Shown: positions 19,591 through 30,560, counted from the stretch's first letter. The stretch: DNA of 64,000 nt from Agrypnia vestita (GCA_016648135.1 JADDOH010002117.1:1-64000), one strand, 5' to 3'. A program made the numbers and translations. The notes: a model not told the origin generated them from the sequence alone.

Positions 19591-19669
19591 AATACAGAAG
19601 GTGACAATGAAGAATTAGTAGAAGATAGTCCATATCTTCTACTAATTCTTTATCGTCACCTTCTGTATT
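19591..19669. repeat. 37 bp hairpin
   Basis: Arms 19591-19627 and 19633-19669 pair at 35 of 37 positions around a 5 nt loop (gtcca). The left arm reads aatacagaaggtgac at its start. Both arms translate to NTEGD-E/K-ELVED, so the structure looks like an inverted duplication of a short acidic coding stretch. Confidence 0.75.
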
Positions 19670-19681
19670 TGCAAATCTTTT

Positions 19682-19837
19682 CAATGTAAAAACGGATACC
19701 AATCCGTTAGATGTAGTTGTGCCAAAAATCGTCAAAAATTTATGAAAGGTGTTTGCCACGTAGACAACGATGTATTATGTTTCAATCAACATAATTTCGA
19801 TAACACAGAAGACTTGCCTATACTAGTTGATAAATAA
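19682..19837 (+). pseudogene. Cys-rich C-terminal fragment, unidentified transposon protein
   Basis: Frame QCKNGYQSVRCSCAKNRQKF, then KGVCHVDNDVLCFNQHNF, to a stop at 19835-19837. Extended upstream it reads CICKSF before QCKNG. The C-x-C and C-x(n)-C-x-C spacing suggests a zinc-binding tail like those at the ends of some DDE transposase or retroelement proteins. It points opposite to the piggyBac-like fragment 250 bp away, so they are not one gene. Confidence 0.3.
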
Positions 19838-20890
19838 TATATGTTAACAAATTATTCTTAATAATTATTCTCAAAATTATTATTATTACACAATTTTTTA
19901 TTATTATTAAAAATAAAGTTTCAGTAACATTACACAAATTATCATTATTATTAACAATAAAGTTTCCAATTACGTACCTACACAAAATAAAAAACAAAAA
20001 CCCTTTATTCGCAGTGCAGTGGTCTCCATGGCGCGCGGCGAGAGCGTACGGCCCGCGCCTCCCTTGCGTATTATTAGCCATGATTTAGTTAATGTAAACC
20101 CTAAAGAGATAATGCATTTCTTTTTGAAGAGCTGTATTGTTTATTCATATCTTTTATAATAACTTATGTTTCCAAAAACTTCCTAGATTTCGAGTAATTC
20201 TTCGAAACGTTTTTGCACTTTTGTGAGAATTGTAAGTTTCACAATATACCTTTTGACCTATTAAATTGACATAATAAATGTCGATTAATGAAAGATAGAC
20301 AATATTATTTCCGTTCAAACAAGACCAAAAACAAAGAAATCCTTCCATAATTCATCAAGGTAAAGCTTAAAATAAAAACACTCATCCGCCATCTTTGATT
20401 ACCCCCCTCCCTATCTACCACTTTGGCACTCTACGACCGAAAGATCTATATTCTAGACGTCAAGAGTCAATCGATACCAGTCGTAGTTATTTAGAAGAGA
20501 TGCAGATAGAAATCAAATTCTAGAGCACTTTTTCTTAGATGTGAACCAGTCCATAGCTCGCAGGAGAAGATGGTGGTGAAGTACAATTTAAAGACAACGT
20601 TCTTCGCAATTTCACTGCATTTATTCAAACGGTAAGACAACATATTCACGCGAACGCTTGGCTGTCTCCTCTGTCATTCAATATCGTCGTCCTGTGAATC
20701 TTCAGTAAATACATGGCCTTGGTACTTTTAATGGATTTGCGGAACGTATGTCGCGACGCGCAAAAGGGACAGAGCATGATAGAGAGGGTAAATGGATATA
20801 AGGGCGAGCAGCAAGAGTGAAAGGGCTTTTTTGCAATATATCGAGACCGATCGCTATTTTTTATTTGTAAGGTAACTTAATAGATAAATA
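19838..20890. other. AT-rich, with a GC island at about 20.0-20.1 kb
   Basis: Most of it is A/T-rich. The island 20022-20076 (catggcgcgcggcgagagcg, gtacggcccgcgcctccc) has, on the minus strand, MANNTQGRRGPYALAARHG followed by aataaag. That looks like the end of a retroelement or a short unrecognised exon. 20380-20830 is GC-balanced with gtcgcgacgcgcaaaaggg. No gene confirmed. Confidence 0.3.
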
Positions 20891-21480
20891 TATATAACTC
20901 TCAAAATGATAATTATTTTAATAAGCATTTCAAATATAATAACCTTTCCCGGAGGCATATTTGAGTTTTTAGATATTATGTCAACAATGATGCTGCTTCT
21001 GCGGAGCTAATAAATCTGACTCTAGATGTCATTGGTCAGCCTGCGCGCGCACCCAGCGTACAAATTACACTACGCCGGCGTGAAGAAACATATTTGAATT
21101 TTGCCTCCGAATTACAAAAGGAAGAAAAACAATTGCTTGGGTTTTTCTTCTGGAATGTGCATTTTGTCACATCGAATGAATGGATGTTAATTATTGATTA
21201 GTAAATGTTGTGATCGAATTTTCCAGGATTTTGCCAGTTTATATTCCTACGCTGTTTATTTGTTTATTTTCAAAACTTCTCAAGATACCTGCATAAAAGA
21301 GCGGCACGAAGATATTTGTAACTAGACGATTTCGACTGTTCGAAGATGAAGAAAATAAATAGTCTATCGCAGGTTAGTGATCATTTGTTGGCATAATTTT
21401 GGTTTACTCACGTATGTTTTTCAGAGAGAAAACGTAATTGACATTTTTTTGCATGATTATTATATTGATAGGTATTAAAT
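20891..21480 (+). repeat. ~570-590 bp duplicated segment, copy 1 (promoter-like)
   Basis: Homologous in the same orientation to 58710-59264. Shared blocks include tctcaaaatgat, ggaggcatatttga-like, atttgaattttgcctccgaa, ggaatgtgcatttt, gattagtaaatgttgtgatc, cttctcaagatacctgc and agtctatcgcaggttagtga. It has a TATA-like cataaaag at 21293-21300, and an ATG at 21346 followed by 27 coding nt ending CAG|GTTAGT, a good 5' splice site. Either a duplicated promoter with first exon, or a mobile element. Copy 2 lacks the ~45 bp holding the ATG. Confidence 0.5.
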
Positions 21481-22873
21481 ACAGTTCATTGTAATCATCG
21501 TATTTCTGTAAAACGTATTGTTATCGCCAATAAATTACGAGTCTACAACAAGATCTTTTATTGGAAGAAACTCGGCACAAACAAGAACAAGACAAGAGTA
21601 TCACTGTAACTTCACTTATTTTTGGACACTCTATCTAGTTCCAACTAGCTACACAGGAAGCATATTGTTTGGTCCTTTTCCAAATGCCAGTAATTTGATG
21701 AAATACCATTATAACCGATTTACTGGCTTTATATGAAATATAATAATAACTAGCGTTTGGCAGATCTGAGGAAGCTTTCTTATCGCCTTTATAGATGGTG
21801 CCAGTATAACCATGTCATCGGCAAAGCTAATATGTAGGTACACCTAATATATAAACGGGTACATACCGCTAATATGTACATACATATAATCACATTTCTG
21901 CTAAAACCCATCATGAAATTCTTGCTACCTTATACGATTAAAATGTTGAATAAAATATATTTGGACTTAATTATAGTTGGTTTTTATAACAAAAAAACCT
22001 TCAAATATTTTTATTCTGCATACAAATTTTTTTTAAACATTTTTTTAATTTTACATTTATTTGAGGAGTATCTTTTACTTCAGTAGCAAATAAAATGCAC
22101 AAGTCAGTAAGTAAAATTAAAAACAAAGAAACTGTGAGCGCGCAGCGCAAGTCCACCAGATGTTATGGCAGAGACGGATTGAAGTGGCATCACTGTCTCG
22201 CTAGCGCGACTTCCTTTTTCTTCATTTATTTCCGCACTTTGTTGACGTTAACGTAGGTAAACAAAACTGCCATAGCTGGGTCAGCTAACAGGTAGTTAAC
22301 GGTGCTGAGTCAAGACAAGTTATTGTCTAAAGAAATGTGAAGATTCGGAGTATAAATTTAATGTGCAAAATACTTATATCACTTACTTTTTCAAAGAACC
22401 ACATTTCAATATTAGCTGAGCATAGAATTATATTTTTCTTCTACTCTTATATTAAGGCGTCAGAAAAGTATATTTGTACGATACGAATGGCAAAATCTAA
22501 ATCTTAATATGTCACCTACTAAATTCACACAACGATTCAATGAACACAAACATGAACATGTGAACCAAATGGAACAGAGCAAAATTCTTTTTTTTTGCAA
22601 ATGTCCATCAATAAATTTGACAACGGTACCCATTACATGTATGTATGGCGAATGCTTATGAGCATTAAGCTTCGTCGACGCTGTCGGAAATTCAGATTCA
22701 CATTCATCTCCGCTAATTGGTCAAACTCGCCCAATTAACGGTAGGCCTGCGTAACAAAATATAAATCGCATCCAGCATGAGAATATAAAAGGCACTATAA
22801 AATAAATTTATACCTTTTGAACATCAAAATTTTACGTAAATGATAGAGCATTAAAAATATCGAAAAAATGTTT
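21481..22873. other. No gene recognised
   Basis: AT-rich with open frames of 70-72 codons and no recognised domain. 22135-22320 is GC-balanced (gagcgcgcagcgcaagtcc, ctcgctagcgcgacttcc). Confidence 0.3.
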
Positions 22874-23482
22874 TGTCACGTATCGTGGCTCCGTGGCTGC
22901 AGAGGAATGAATGAAAACACAGGAAATTAATTAGCGATTTATTAATAAATTAATTATTCAAGGTTACATAACATGCGTTAAACTTTCCGTTATTTTTTAA
23001 TCTATACTCTATATTACAATATATCACCCGTTTATGAACTCGTCATTATCACTGGGTAACACGTATATAGCATTCACTAGAACGTTCCATCCAATTCTCG
23101 AACGTATTAATTATCACTATGGTTTATTTCACCGCTTAGGTACTCCGCTTGATTATTCTCTTTGTTTATCGTTTCGATAATCTCGCGACTGGTCACACTG
23201 GCCATCGCCTTGCGGTCGAATTAGCATTGAACAAACTGTCAAACACGAGAACAACTCGCGCCGTGGCGTAGTTCCGTATTTATACTCAAATGCTGATTTG
23301 TTCATAATTTATATATTATTCTAGTGTACGAAAAGATTTTCGTCACTTTTCGATTGTTGCAAGCATTTTACGAATACTGATCACCCTAGATTGCTATAGG
23401 TGGTTCTTAGTGCGATAGTGTTGTGAAATATTACAAGGAATTAGGACATTGCGCAATTCCTTTTGCTCGCCATTCCGTGACA
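22874..23482. repeat. ~609 bp TGTCACG repeat, copy 2 (possible solo LTR)
   Basis: Bounded by TGTCACG and CGTGACA, 7 bp perfect inverted ends. Shares ctgggtaacacg, gaacaaactgtcaa and the final gccatt-cg-acaata block with 496-1085. No direct flanking duplication found. Length and TG/CA ends favour a solo LTR. No coding. Confidence 0.55.
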
Positions 23483-23689
23483 ATATATTAGAAAAACAAT
23501 ATATTTTTATAAATTTTAAATCTAAAACTAGCATAATTTGGTCGAATACCATATTTATTCAGTTCGCACGCGATTAAATCATTTTATGAAAAATCATTTT
23601 ATTTCGATACTTCTTTCATTTTTTTCTTTCTACTTTTGATTTTACTTCCCGTCATAAAACAAAGTTTGATAAAATTGTTATCATTATCA

Positions 23690-24003
23690 TCATCTAGTGG
23701 AGTCAGGGGCCCAAGGATTCGACAAGGAGCTTCCATATTTCTCTGTCTTGCGTTGCGTCCGTTTATGTTAACCAGTCAGGACCCATCCTCTTTACATTAA
23801 CTTTTTTTGTGGCTTCTAATCTGAAGCGACCCACCGACCGGTCGCATTCCTTCCGAGGTTGCCAAGGGCACACTTCTTGGTACTCGTTTCTCTGGCATCC
23901 TTTGCACATGCCCAAGCCACCTCATTTGTGATTTCTCTATAAGTAGGGGTAGGTGTTCCATGCTGAGTGTGTCCCGAAGGCAAAAGTAGAACGCCGGCCG
24001 CAA
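23690..24003 (-). pseudogene. LINE C-terminal fragment
   Basis: Minus-strand IEKSQMRWLGHVQRMPEKRV and SEGMRPVGGS match the C-terminal 'S-Q-x-R-W-x-G-H-V-x-R-M-P' plus 'R-P-x-G-R' signature of LINE ORF2. After a frameshift, DATQDREIWKLLVESL continues. A TGATGATAATGATAA tail closes it at 23683-23697. 5'-truncated at about 24003. The minus-strand frame further upstream (24061-24252) does not continue it. Confidence 0.75.
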
Positions 24004-24009
24004 CTCCGA

Positions 24010-25040
24010 TCTATTTCACTTTACCGCCTCCCATTGCTAGAAAATTCCATATATTTGAATTTATCGACTTGCTTCAGCTGCTTTTCTTGTATACTGATTG
24101 AGCAATGTTCTAACGACCATTACTAATATTTTGGCACTACTAATCTTTATCCATACTTGAGTACACTCTTCACTGTAGGAATTTATCCACTCCATTGTGT
24201 GTGCGCCAGCCCCGCTTAGTTCAATAATATATTTTATTCGTTCATTCTTCACTGTATATTAACTTATATAAATTATAACATAATATGTTTACATTTTGTC
24301 AAGAGTGGTGAGAGAGTTTAATCCGTCGGATTATATGACAGGCATGGTCTTTGATTTAAGAATAAAATAAGGAAATTAAATTATAATTTTCGCTCCTCGC
24401 ACAACCGTCATTCGATGATTCGCCAGGCAGATTTCATTTAATGATCGCTCAGGACATACAAAATTCTATCAAGATTTTTAGAGTATTATATAAAATAAGT
24501 TAAAATTATATTAGTATTTATATTTATATTCAGTGGTAACGTGCTTGTTAAATTTATTTCGCCAGTTTTATTTTTTCAAAACAAGCTGCGCATACAGCAA
24601 TATTTTCCAATTAACGCTACGTGTATTTTTTCATCTACAGAGTATTTAAAAAGCGCTTAGTATTTTTACTGTTAGGAATTGATGAACTATGGTAGATATT
24701 TGTTATCTTTTATAAAATTATATAATGATTGTTATCTTTAAGAAATAAATATGAAGGATAATATGATTAAATATACCTACTCCAGAAGAGATATGAGACA
24801 AACCTTTAACACACCGTGCATTCCAGCTGAAATCGCGCTAAGATCTTACAAAAAAATCGTATTTGAACTGGATGACTTACCCTGTACAGTTTCAAATTAA
24901 ATGAGAATCGCGGAAGGCTTTGGAAAAGTAAATTAAATTCAAGAGAAAAGCGTACACCCTGATATACATCGATTAACATCGTAGTGTTGCGCAGACGTTC
25001 AGACGGGGTCAAAAGTATACACACTAGTGATGGGTCTGCT
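24010..25040. other. No gene recognised
   Basis: AT-rich. One 63-codon minus-strand frame near 24.06-24.25 kb without a recognised domain. Confidence 0.3.
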
Positions 25041-25530
25041 CTGTACTCACTACTATAATGTAGTACTACATTACATTGAAGTGCACACCTCACACGTTTT
25101 GAAGTGTAGTGCACACAACAAACTTCAAATACTTTAAAGTTATTGAAAGTATATACAAATAGTACACTTCATTTCAAAGCGAACACTACAAAGTATACAC
25201 ACTTCAAAGTTATCGAAAGTAAGAGAAACAAAGAAATCTCTGGAAAGTGTAAACCCCCCCCCCCCCTTATGAAAATTTTTTGGAATCGAATGAAGAAATC
25301 TGGTTGGCGACCTTTTTTTTTTTTAGCTCGCCAAATTTTTATTTGGGAAAAAAATATTTTTTACTTCACTAGTACTACAATTTTGTAGTACAATTACTTC
25401 CTTTATTCATTTCATTACTTCACTTCATTAATATTACAATTACTTCTTTACTTCACTTCATTTCATAGTAATACTTCACTTCATGTAGTTTTTACTGCAA
25501 TTGTAGTGTACACTTTGTAGTCTTCAAACT
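25041..25530. repeat. Degenerate CTTCA/GAAGT-rich stretch
   Basis: Dozens of short words cttcaaag, cacttcatt, gaagtgtagtg and agtactacaa on both strands, plus ttgtagtactacaattttgtagtac self-complementary words in pieces. No fixed period. A C10 run lies near 25256. Resembles a decayed simple-repeat array. Confidence 0.45.
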
Positions 25531-26640
25531 GGTGAATGTGTGTGTGTTGTAGTCTTCATTTTGAAATTCGCTTCGCTATACACACCCTTTGGCAGTTGTG
25601 ATCCGTTTTTGAAATTTTTACATTTTGAAAAGTTTAATAGATTAACGAAAACAATTTACCAACTGAACACAAACATGTTCACAGAAGATGTCGTCGTGAA
25701 TCACTATACACGAGCAGGACCCTCAAACAGAATGGCGGATATATGGTTATGGTTCGGGAAGCGTCAAACAATTTTAAAGTTGTGACACTAAGACGTGTCA
25801 GCTAGCTAGCCTTGATGAAGAGGATTATTAAAGTTTCCTTCACGCTCTCATGATATAAAATTGCTGGACTTTTATCTATAGGGAACCCTAGAATATGTTG
25901 CATGTCACAGAAAATCTGATTCACTGACTTCACTTCGAGAATAAATTAATTGGCACTTGGACACTTTTACCTATGTTGTTTAATCAGTAATTATGTAATA
26001 ATGGTAATAAGAAGCGCCTGAATGCTTATGATATTAATTTTGAGTAACCTAACTATTTAACCGTTTCTCCGTAGGTTTATTCAGAGAGAATATAAATTTT
26101 AAGTACCTGCAAATTTAGAACTTACTTAAATCTGTATGAAGGGGTTACATTACATTTTAATAATTACATCTAATTTAATTTAGATATTGTGCTCCTATGT
26201 TTATATAATTTATTTTCTATATAATTTATATAGAAAATAAATTATATATTAAGTACAAAGGTATTTAGCTCACTATTATTTTATTGGAGATTTCTTGCAA
26301 AATACATAATATTAATGGCCGGGTCTATGTTTATTTCAGTTTTACCTACTCCTCTTCCGTGACTGACATGCAAGTTTCCTCGTTTTACGTTTGTTCGAGA
26401 CAAAAAAAGAAGATCAAGTACTTATTAATAAATTAAATACCTGCACATCTCCAAGTAGCATACTTTATTCGGAAAATAATTTTTTTTGCAAAATTGAAAG
26501 CAATTTGAAGAAAAATATTCACTTTTTTTAAATCACCCAATTTCTACCTAAATTTTATTCTCCCAGGTGGTGTAGCTCCTTAAGATAATAACACATCTTA
26601 AAAATGTTTTTTTTTGTTGAAATGTGGATAGATTACTTTC
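25531..26640. other. AT-rich, with one perfect 43 bp palindrome
   Basis: No gene. The palindrome at 26204-26246 has 21 bp arms (tataatttattttctatataa at its start) around a single t. Confidence 0.45.
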
Positions 26641-26715
26641 TGTTTAATCAAAAGTGTGGTTCATCACTGAACACATTTGGATTGTGGAAATTGGTCCTCC
26701 AGGTTACGCCATGTA
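26641..26715 (-). pseudogene. Possible Tc1/mariner-type transposase scrap
   Basis: Minus-strand reading NFHNPNVFSDEPHF resembles the region of the first catalytic Asp of Tc1-like enzymes (V-x-F-S-D-E-x-x-F). No flanking motif could be followed, so this is tentative. Confidence 0.25.
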
Positions 26716-27430
26716 AGTACGTGCCAGCCAAGAAGGCCACATGGTTAAAATCATATTCAAAATAGTAAGGCCATAAAATTATCTGTGAACTTAAGCCAAT
26801 TTCATAGATATTAAAAACATTATTCTATGTTTCTTATCAATTTAAAGTTATCCGCCTGTAAAAATAAACACTCTTTATATAGGTATCCTTCAAGTCTTAA
26901 TACTTTTGGTTAATACCGGTAACGTGAAATATTCGGCATTCATTTTTTATGAGATGAATACGTTTTTGTGAGATGATAAGTGTTCTGTTGGCCAAAGATT
27001 TCTCAAGTGTGGATTACAGAGGAATTTCTCCGGCTCTGTATCTCTAAGTGGATGTAGACAGACGTAAGACGAGATGCTCACAGTCGTTCTGTATAGATCA
27101 TCCAATAAGAATTCAGATCGTCAATTTATCACTGTCACTATTGATATTCGTTGTTTCCTCCGGTACCGCTGAAGACGCTCTTTGAATGTGTAAAGTGTTT
27201 CAAGAACTAGGCGGCAAACACGCATTTCGTTCAAGAAACAAGTAGATATTGTCATAATATATAGCGTGATTAATCTTTTGTTCTCTGGAACCGTTCGCGA
27301 GCGAAAATTTCAAGCAGCTTTTGTTGAAAATATTAAAGTATCTTCTTATTCAACTGTAGGTATTTAGGGTAATAAATTTAAATTTAAATTACAATTTTAT
27401 TTCAATTTAAAGTATTTATAATTATTAGCA
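26716..27430. other. No gene recognised
   Basis: AT-rich, no repeat or coding pattern recognised. Confidence 0.3.
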
Positions 27431-27437
27431 GGAAAGC

Positions 27438-27578
27438 AATCGGCTTCGCCGATTACTTACTGTTAGGCCCTGCGGGCGGCTATTGTGGCCGCTTCGCGGC
27501 CAGTGATGGCCGCTGCGCTGCCAATTGTTTACCTATTGTTGCTTTGTTTACCTATGCCTACGTCAGCCGCTTCGCGGC
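27438..27578. repeat. Cluster of four GC-rich short hairpins
   Basis: AATCGGC-TTC-GCCGATT (27438-27454), TGGCCGC-TTC-GCGGCCA (27486-27502), an imperfect TGGCCGC-TGC-GCTGCCA (27507-27523) and GCCGC-TTC-GCGGC (27566-27578). All have 3 nt loops, and several are followed by caattgt or tttacctat. A compact GC-rich array in a very AT-rich setting. Confidence 0.7.
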
Positions 27579-27818
27579 CAATTGTATCTGGCAACTTCCA
27601 CTTTTAATTACGGGTAGTTTAGATATAATTAAGACAAAGTATTTATTCAGTATTTCTAACCGATTAAGAAGTCAGAGCGGAATAAACCACAGTTCGATAT
27701 GTAGATACCTACTCTCTTCTCTTCTCGCAGTGTTGATTACTTTTATACAAGATTATAAAAAACCAAAAATGTAATTAAAATTTAACAAATAGAATATTCT
27801 CGACCGTAAAAAAAAATT

Positions 27819-27891
27819 CGATTCTGCCAGGATTCGAAACTGGAATCCTCTGATTTGTAGTCAGACGCGTTATCCGCTGCGCCACACGACC
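27819..27891 (-). pseudogene. tRNA-Arg-like pseudogene, unit 1
   Basis: 73 nt, minus strand. A box TGGCGCAGCGG, anticodon arm TCTGA-CTACAAA-TCAGA and B box GTTTCGAATCC. The body matches metazoan tRNA-Arg; the anticodon position reads ACA here, against ACG in unit 2. The acceptor stem has two mismatches and the T stem one. A T9 terminator follows immediately. Decayed, or part of a tRNA-derived repeat. Confidence 0.7.
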
Positions 27892-28052
27892 CAACGGGGA
27901 CCATGGCAAAATTTTTGTATACAAATAGAAATCATCATACAAATGCAGAAACGTATGACATTGGTTATGGTAATTAATATATTGATTATAAAAAACCAAA
28001 AATGTAATTAAAATTTCAACAAATAAAATATTCTCGACCGTAAAAAAAAATT

Positions 28053-28125
28053 CGATTCTGCCAGGATTCGAAACTGGAATCCTCTGATTCGTAGTCAAAC
28101 GCGTTATCCGCTGCACCACATGACC
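28053..28125 (-). pseudogene. tRNA-Arg(ACG)-like pseudogene, unit 2
   Basis: 73 nt, minus strand. Same body as unit 1, loop CTACGAA giving anticodon ACG (Arg). It shares the acceptor and T-stem mismatches with unit 1, so these predate the duplication. A box TGGTGCAGCGG is slightly altered. Unlikely to make a functional tRNA. Confidence 0.7.
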
Positions 28126-28217
28126 CAACGGGGACCATGGCAAAATTATTGTATACAAATATAAATCATCATCCAAATGCAGAAACGTACGACATTGGTT
28201 AGGGTAATTAATATATT

Positions 28218-29224
28218 GATGATTTATGTATAAATTATAATTTTTAGTACCTATTTCACCCGAGATTTGAAAATTTGTATATATTAATGTAATGTTGACT
28301 GGTACCCACTACTACATAACGGTGTCACGCAACGGGGGTCAGTCATTTATAACTGACTATTATGCTTGCAAAATAAAGTCAGTGAGGCGTAATGGCATTC
28401 TCTTTTTGGAAGATTATTTTCCATGGTGCCATAAAATGCTTCATGAAAAACCCTAGAACTTTCTACAGGCTTCTTGTTACTTGTTAGGTATAATGATTTT
28501 AAGATCTTTGGTTTTTAAATTGTTTTCATAATAAGCAAGCAAGTCTGTAAAGCTCATTTCAATTTTATAATTAATGTCAGAGATTAAAAACTTCTATGTA
28601 GATGTTTATTTTCTAGGTTTCTGGTTTTTAATTTTTTGTGTATTCATTGTTCACAACAGTGCATCATTCTTGTTTTTGCAAAATTTCTGATGTTTTCCGA
28701 AAATGGGAGTTTAGTAATGTTAAGTTGAGTACGGCAATGCTCATCGCAGAGACACGTCTGGGAAATATATTTACTAACTGACAATGTTATGAAGTAAAAC
28801 ATTATTTTCTTTGGGAAAGATTTGATAGTTGAAAATGCCAGACAAGATTCATAATTTTCAAAATCTTCCAATTGCCCACAGCGGTGTCATAAAATTCTTA
28901 GTAACTTCTAAGTACTTATGTAAGACATCTTACATAAAATTATTATAATTCGCATAACATTTATATATTCCCAGAAATATTAATTTTTATAATAAATATA
29001 TCCAAAAAAATTAGGTGCTTTTTAACGTTTGAGTTGTTAAAATTTTATTTTATTAAAGTGCTCAAAATTATTTAAAATTTATATATAATTTTTAAAAAAT
29101 TAAAATATTGTATAATAAGAAAAGAATATACCAATTCAAATCAAAATTGTTCCAATTCTAAGCATAAAATATTATAGAGCAGTATATAGACCCCTGAAGA
29201 AATTTCAATCATTTATAATCCTTA
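28218..29224. other. AT-rich, no gene recognised
   Basis: No coding domain. One 75-codon minus frame at 28644-28871 contains SQTCLCDEHCRTQLN but no recognised family. Confidence 0.3.
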
Positions 29225-29495
29225 ATTGAGCCCTTGCCCGGAATAACGTTGTATCCAACAATACTCTCATTCCGAGAAAAATTGAAAAATGAAACCAGTT
29301 ACAATTTATTACATTTTATATTTTAAATATAACAAACATATAATTCTTAACTAATCTCAATATAAAATAGGGAAAAAATCAATTAAATTTGAATCTATTT
29401 TAATAAAACATGCTGAATCAGTGGAAAAACGTTGTTTAAGAAATTTTCACAAACAACGTTATTCCGCAAAACGTTTTATATTTATTCTGCTTTAC

Positions 29496-29830
29496 TTAAT
29501 AATGCTTTTTAAAAGCAGCATGCTCATCTAACATGAATTCACAAATGTCATCGAGGTCCTTGAGCTTAGCAGCCTTATTGGCAGTGGATTGGAATTCATT
29601 CAAGTTAGTTTCAGGCTCCCTAACTGCATAATTTTTTTCCATACGGTAGCTAATCTTCCCCTTCTTCCACAAAGAGTTGGTAGAACCATAGGAGGTTCAT
29701 GATTTTAATTCTTTTTGGAAGGTTCTAGCTCTGATTGTGATGGGATCATCAGTAGGTAAAGAGCTTTTACGAAACGATAAGTCTCTCGTACATATTATTA
29801 CCTATCTCAGTCTGTTTGCTGAATATGGCT
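29496..29830 (-). pseudogene. C-terminal part of unrecognised element protein
   Basis: Minus-strand LSFRKSSLPTDDPITIRART, then FQKELKS, stop, TSYGSTNSLWKKGKISYRM, AVREPETNLNEFQSTANKAA, KLKDLDDICEFMLDEHAAFK, KHY and stop at 29496-29498, followed by an AATAAA. The composition is clearly protein-like over ~100 codons with one internal stop. I do not recognise the family. Together with the N-terminal part at 30190-30370 it suggests one gene with its middle deleted. Confidence 0.5.
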
Positions 29831-30011
29831 TCGGACATTTAATTTCTCATGATTACTTTTTTTATTGTGATTCAATAACCTGAATTCTGATTGAATATTT
29901 ATATAGATATTAAAATGGAGAAAACATCCCGGAAACCTACGAAAAAGAACGAGGAATTAAATAAACTTTTTGTATGGGTATTACTTTAAGTTACGATACA
30001 AAGAGCACTAT

Positions 30012-30062
30012 CATGTCAGCATTATTATCAAAAATAATGCCAGCATTATTATCAAAAAGCAT
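30012..30062. repeat. Short direct repeat (cagcattattatcaaaaa)
   Basis: Two copies about 26 bp apart inside the 29.2-30.56 kb element, probably at the internal deletion point. Confidence 0.6.
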
Positions 30063-30189
30063 TTCAAATATCAATATGGATAAATCAATTGAGTAAAATC
30101 GGTTAACGTTCGACAAAATAATATTGTCACATATGAAATTACAATATCAAACAGAACTGCCAAATCGTATACAACGTTATTCCGCAAAC

Positions 30190-30370
30190 ATGTTCCGGCG
30201 GGTCAATTGCAGGTTTGATAATATTTTTTCTTGATAAACACTCCTTTCCTGCATCCTTCAACTTATTGGCTTTGATATCTTTCCAGTTAAAAAAAAAAGA
30301 TGTTCGTTTTCTCCCTTTATTCATGCAAATTAAACCACGCTCCACTATATTGATGCAAGGGCGACGCCAT
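30190..30370 (-). pseudogene. N-terminal part of unrecognised element protein
   Basis: Minus-strand ATG at 30368-30370: MASPLHQYSGAWFNLHE, stop, then in the next frame FFFNWKDIKANKLKDAGKEC, LSRKNIIKPAIDPPEHVCG. A poly(T/A) run near 30290 explains the shift. No known DNA-binding domain identified. Its order and strand agree with the C-terminal piece. Confidence 0.4.
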
Positions 30371-30560
30371 TTTGAGAAACAATGTACAACGTTCTTCCAC
30401 AAACCTATAACTTTAAAATGCAGCCAGAAGCCTAAATATTTTTTTAATGACATATTATCTACCTTAAACGATGCATAATAACATACCCAACATAACTGCA
30501 TCAATAACTCAAAATTTACATTTGTGTCGGATACAACATTATTTCGGGCAAGGGCTCAAT

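Larger units (their letters stand above)
27751..28217. repeat. Tandem duplication, 233 bp, carrying tRNA-Arg-like units
   Basis: Two units start at 27751 and 27984, both with gattataaaaaaccaaaaat and ending ggtaattaatatatt. Each holds one tRNA-like sequence on the minus strand followed by a T9 stretch. A few percent divergence between units. Confidence 0.85.
29225..30560 (-). mobile_element. DNA transposon-like element with TTGAGCCCTTGCCCG termini
   Basis: The ends are ~30 bp inverted repeats starting ATTGAGCCCTTGCCCG (29225) and its complement (to 30560), then aataa-gttgtatcc with a few mismatches. A subterminal motif, caacgttattccgcaaa or close variants, recurs at 29454, 30171 and 30387, as transposase-binding repeats do. 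It carries two fragments of one minus-strand protein. Flanks suggest a TTAA-like target (ttaa left, tata right) but this is not clean. 1,336 bp, probably an internally deleted copy. Superfamily not recognised. Confidence 0.65.

Noticed and set aside
20005..20100. GC island with ATG and an Arg/Gly-rich peptide (minus strand)
   Set aside because: The frame soon runs into T-rich DNA and no family was recognised, so it is kept only as a note in the stretch entry.
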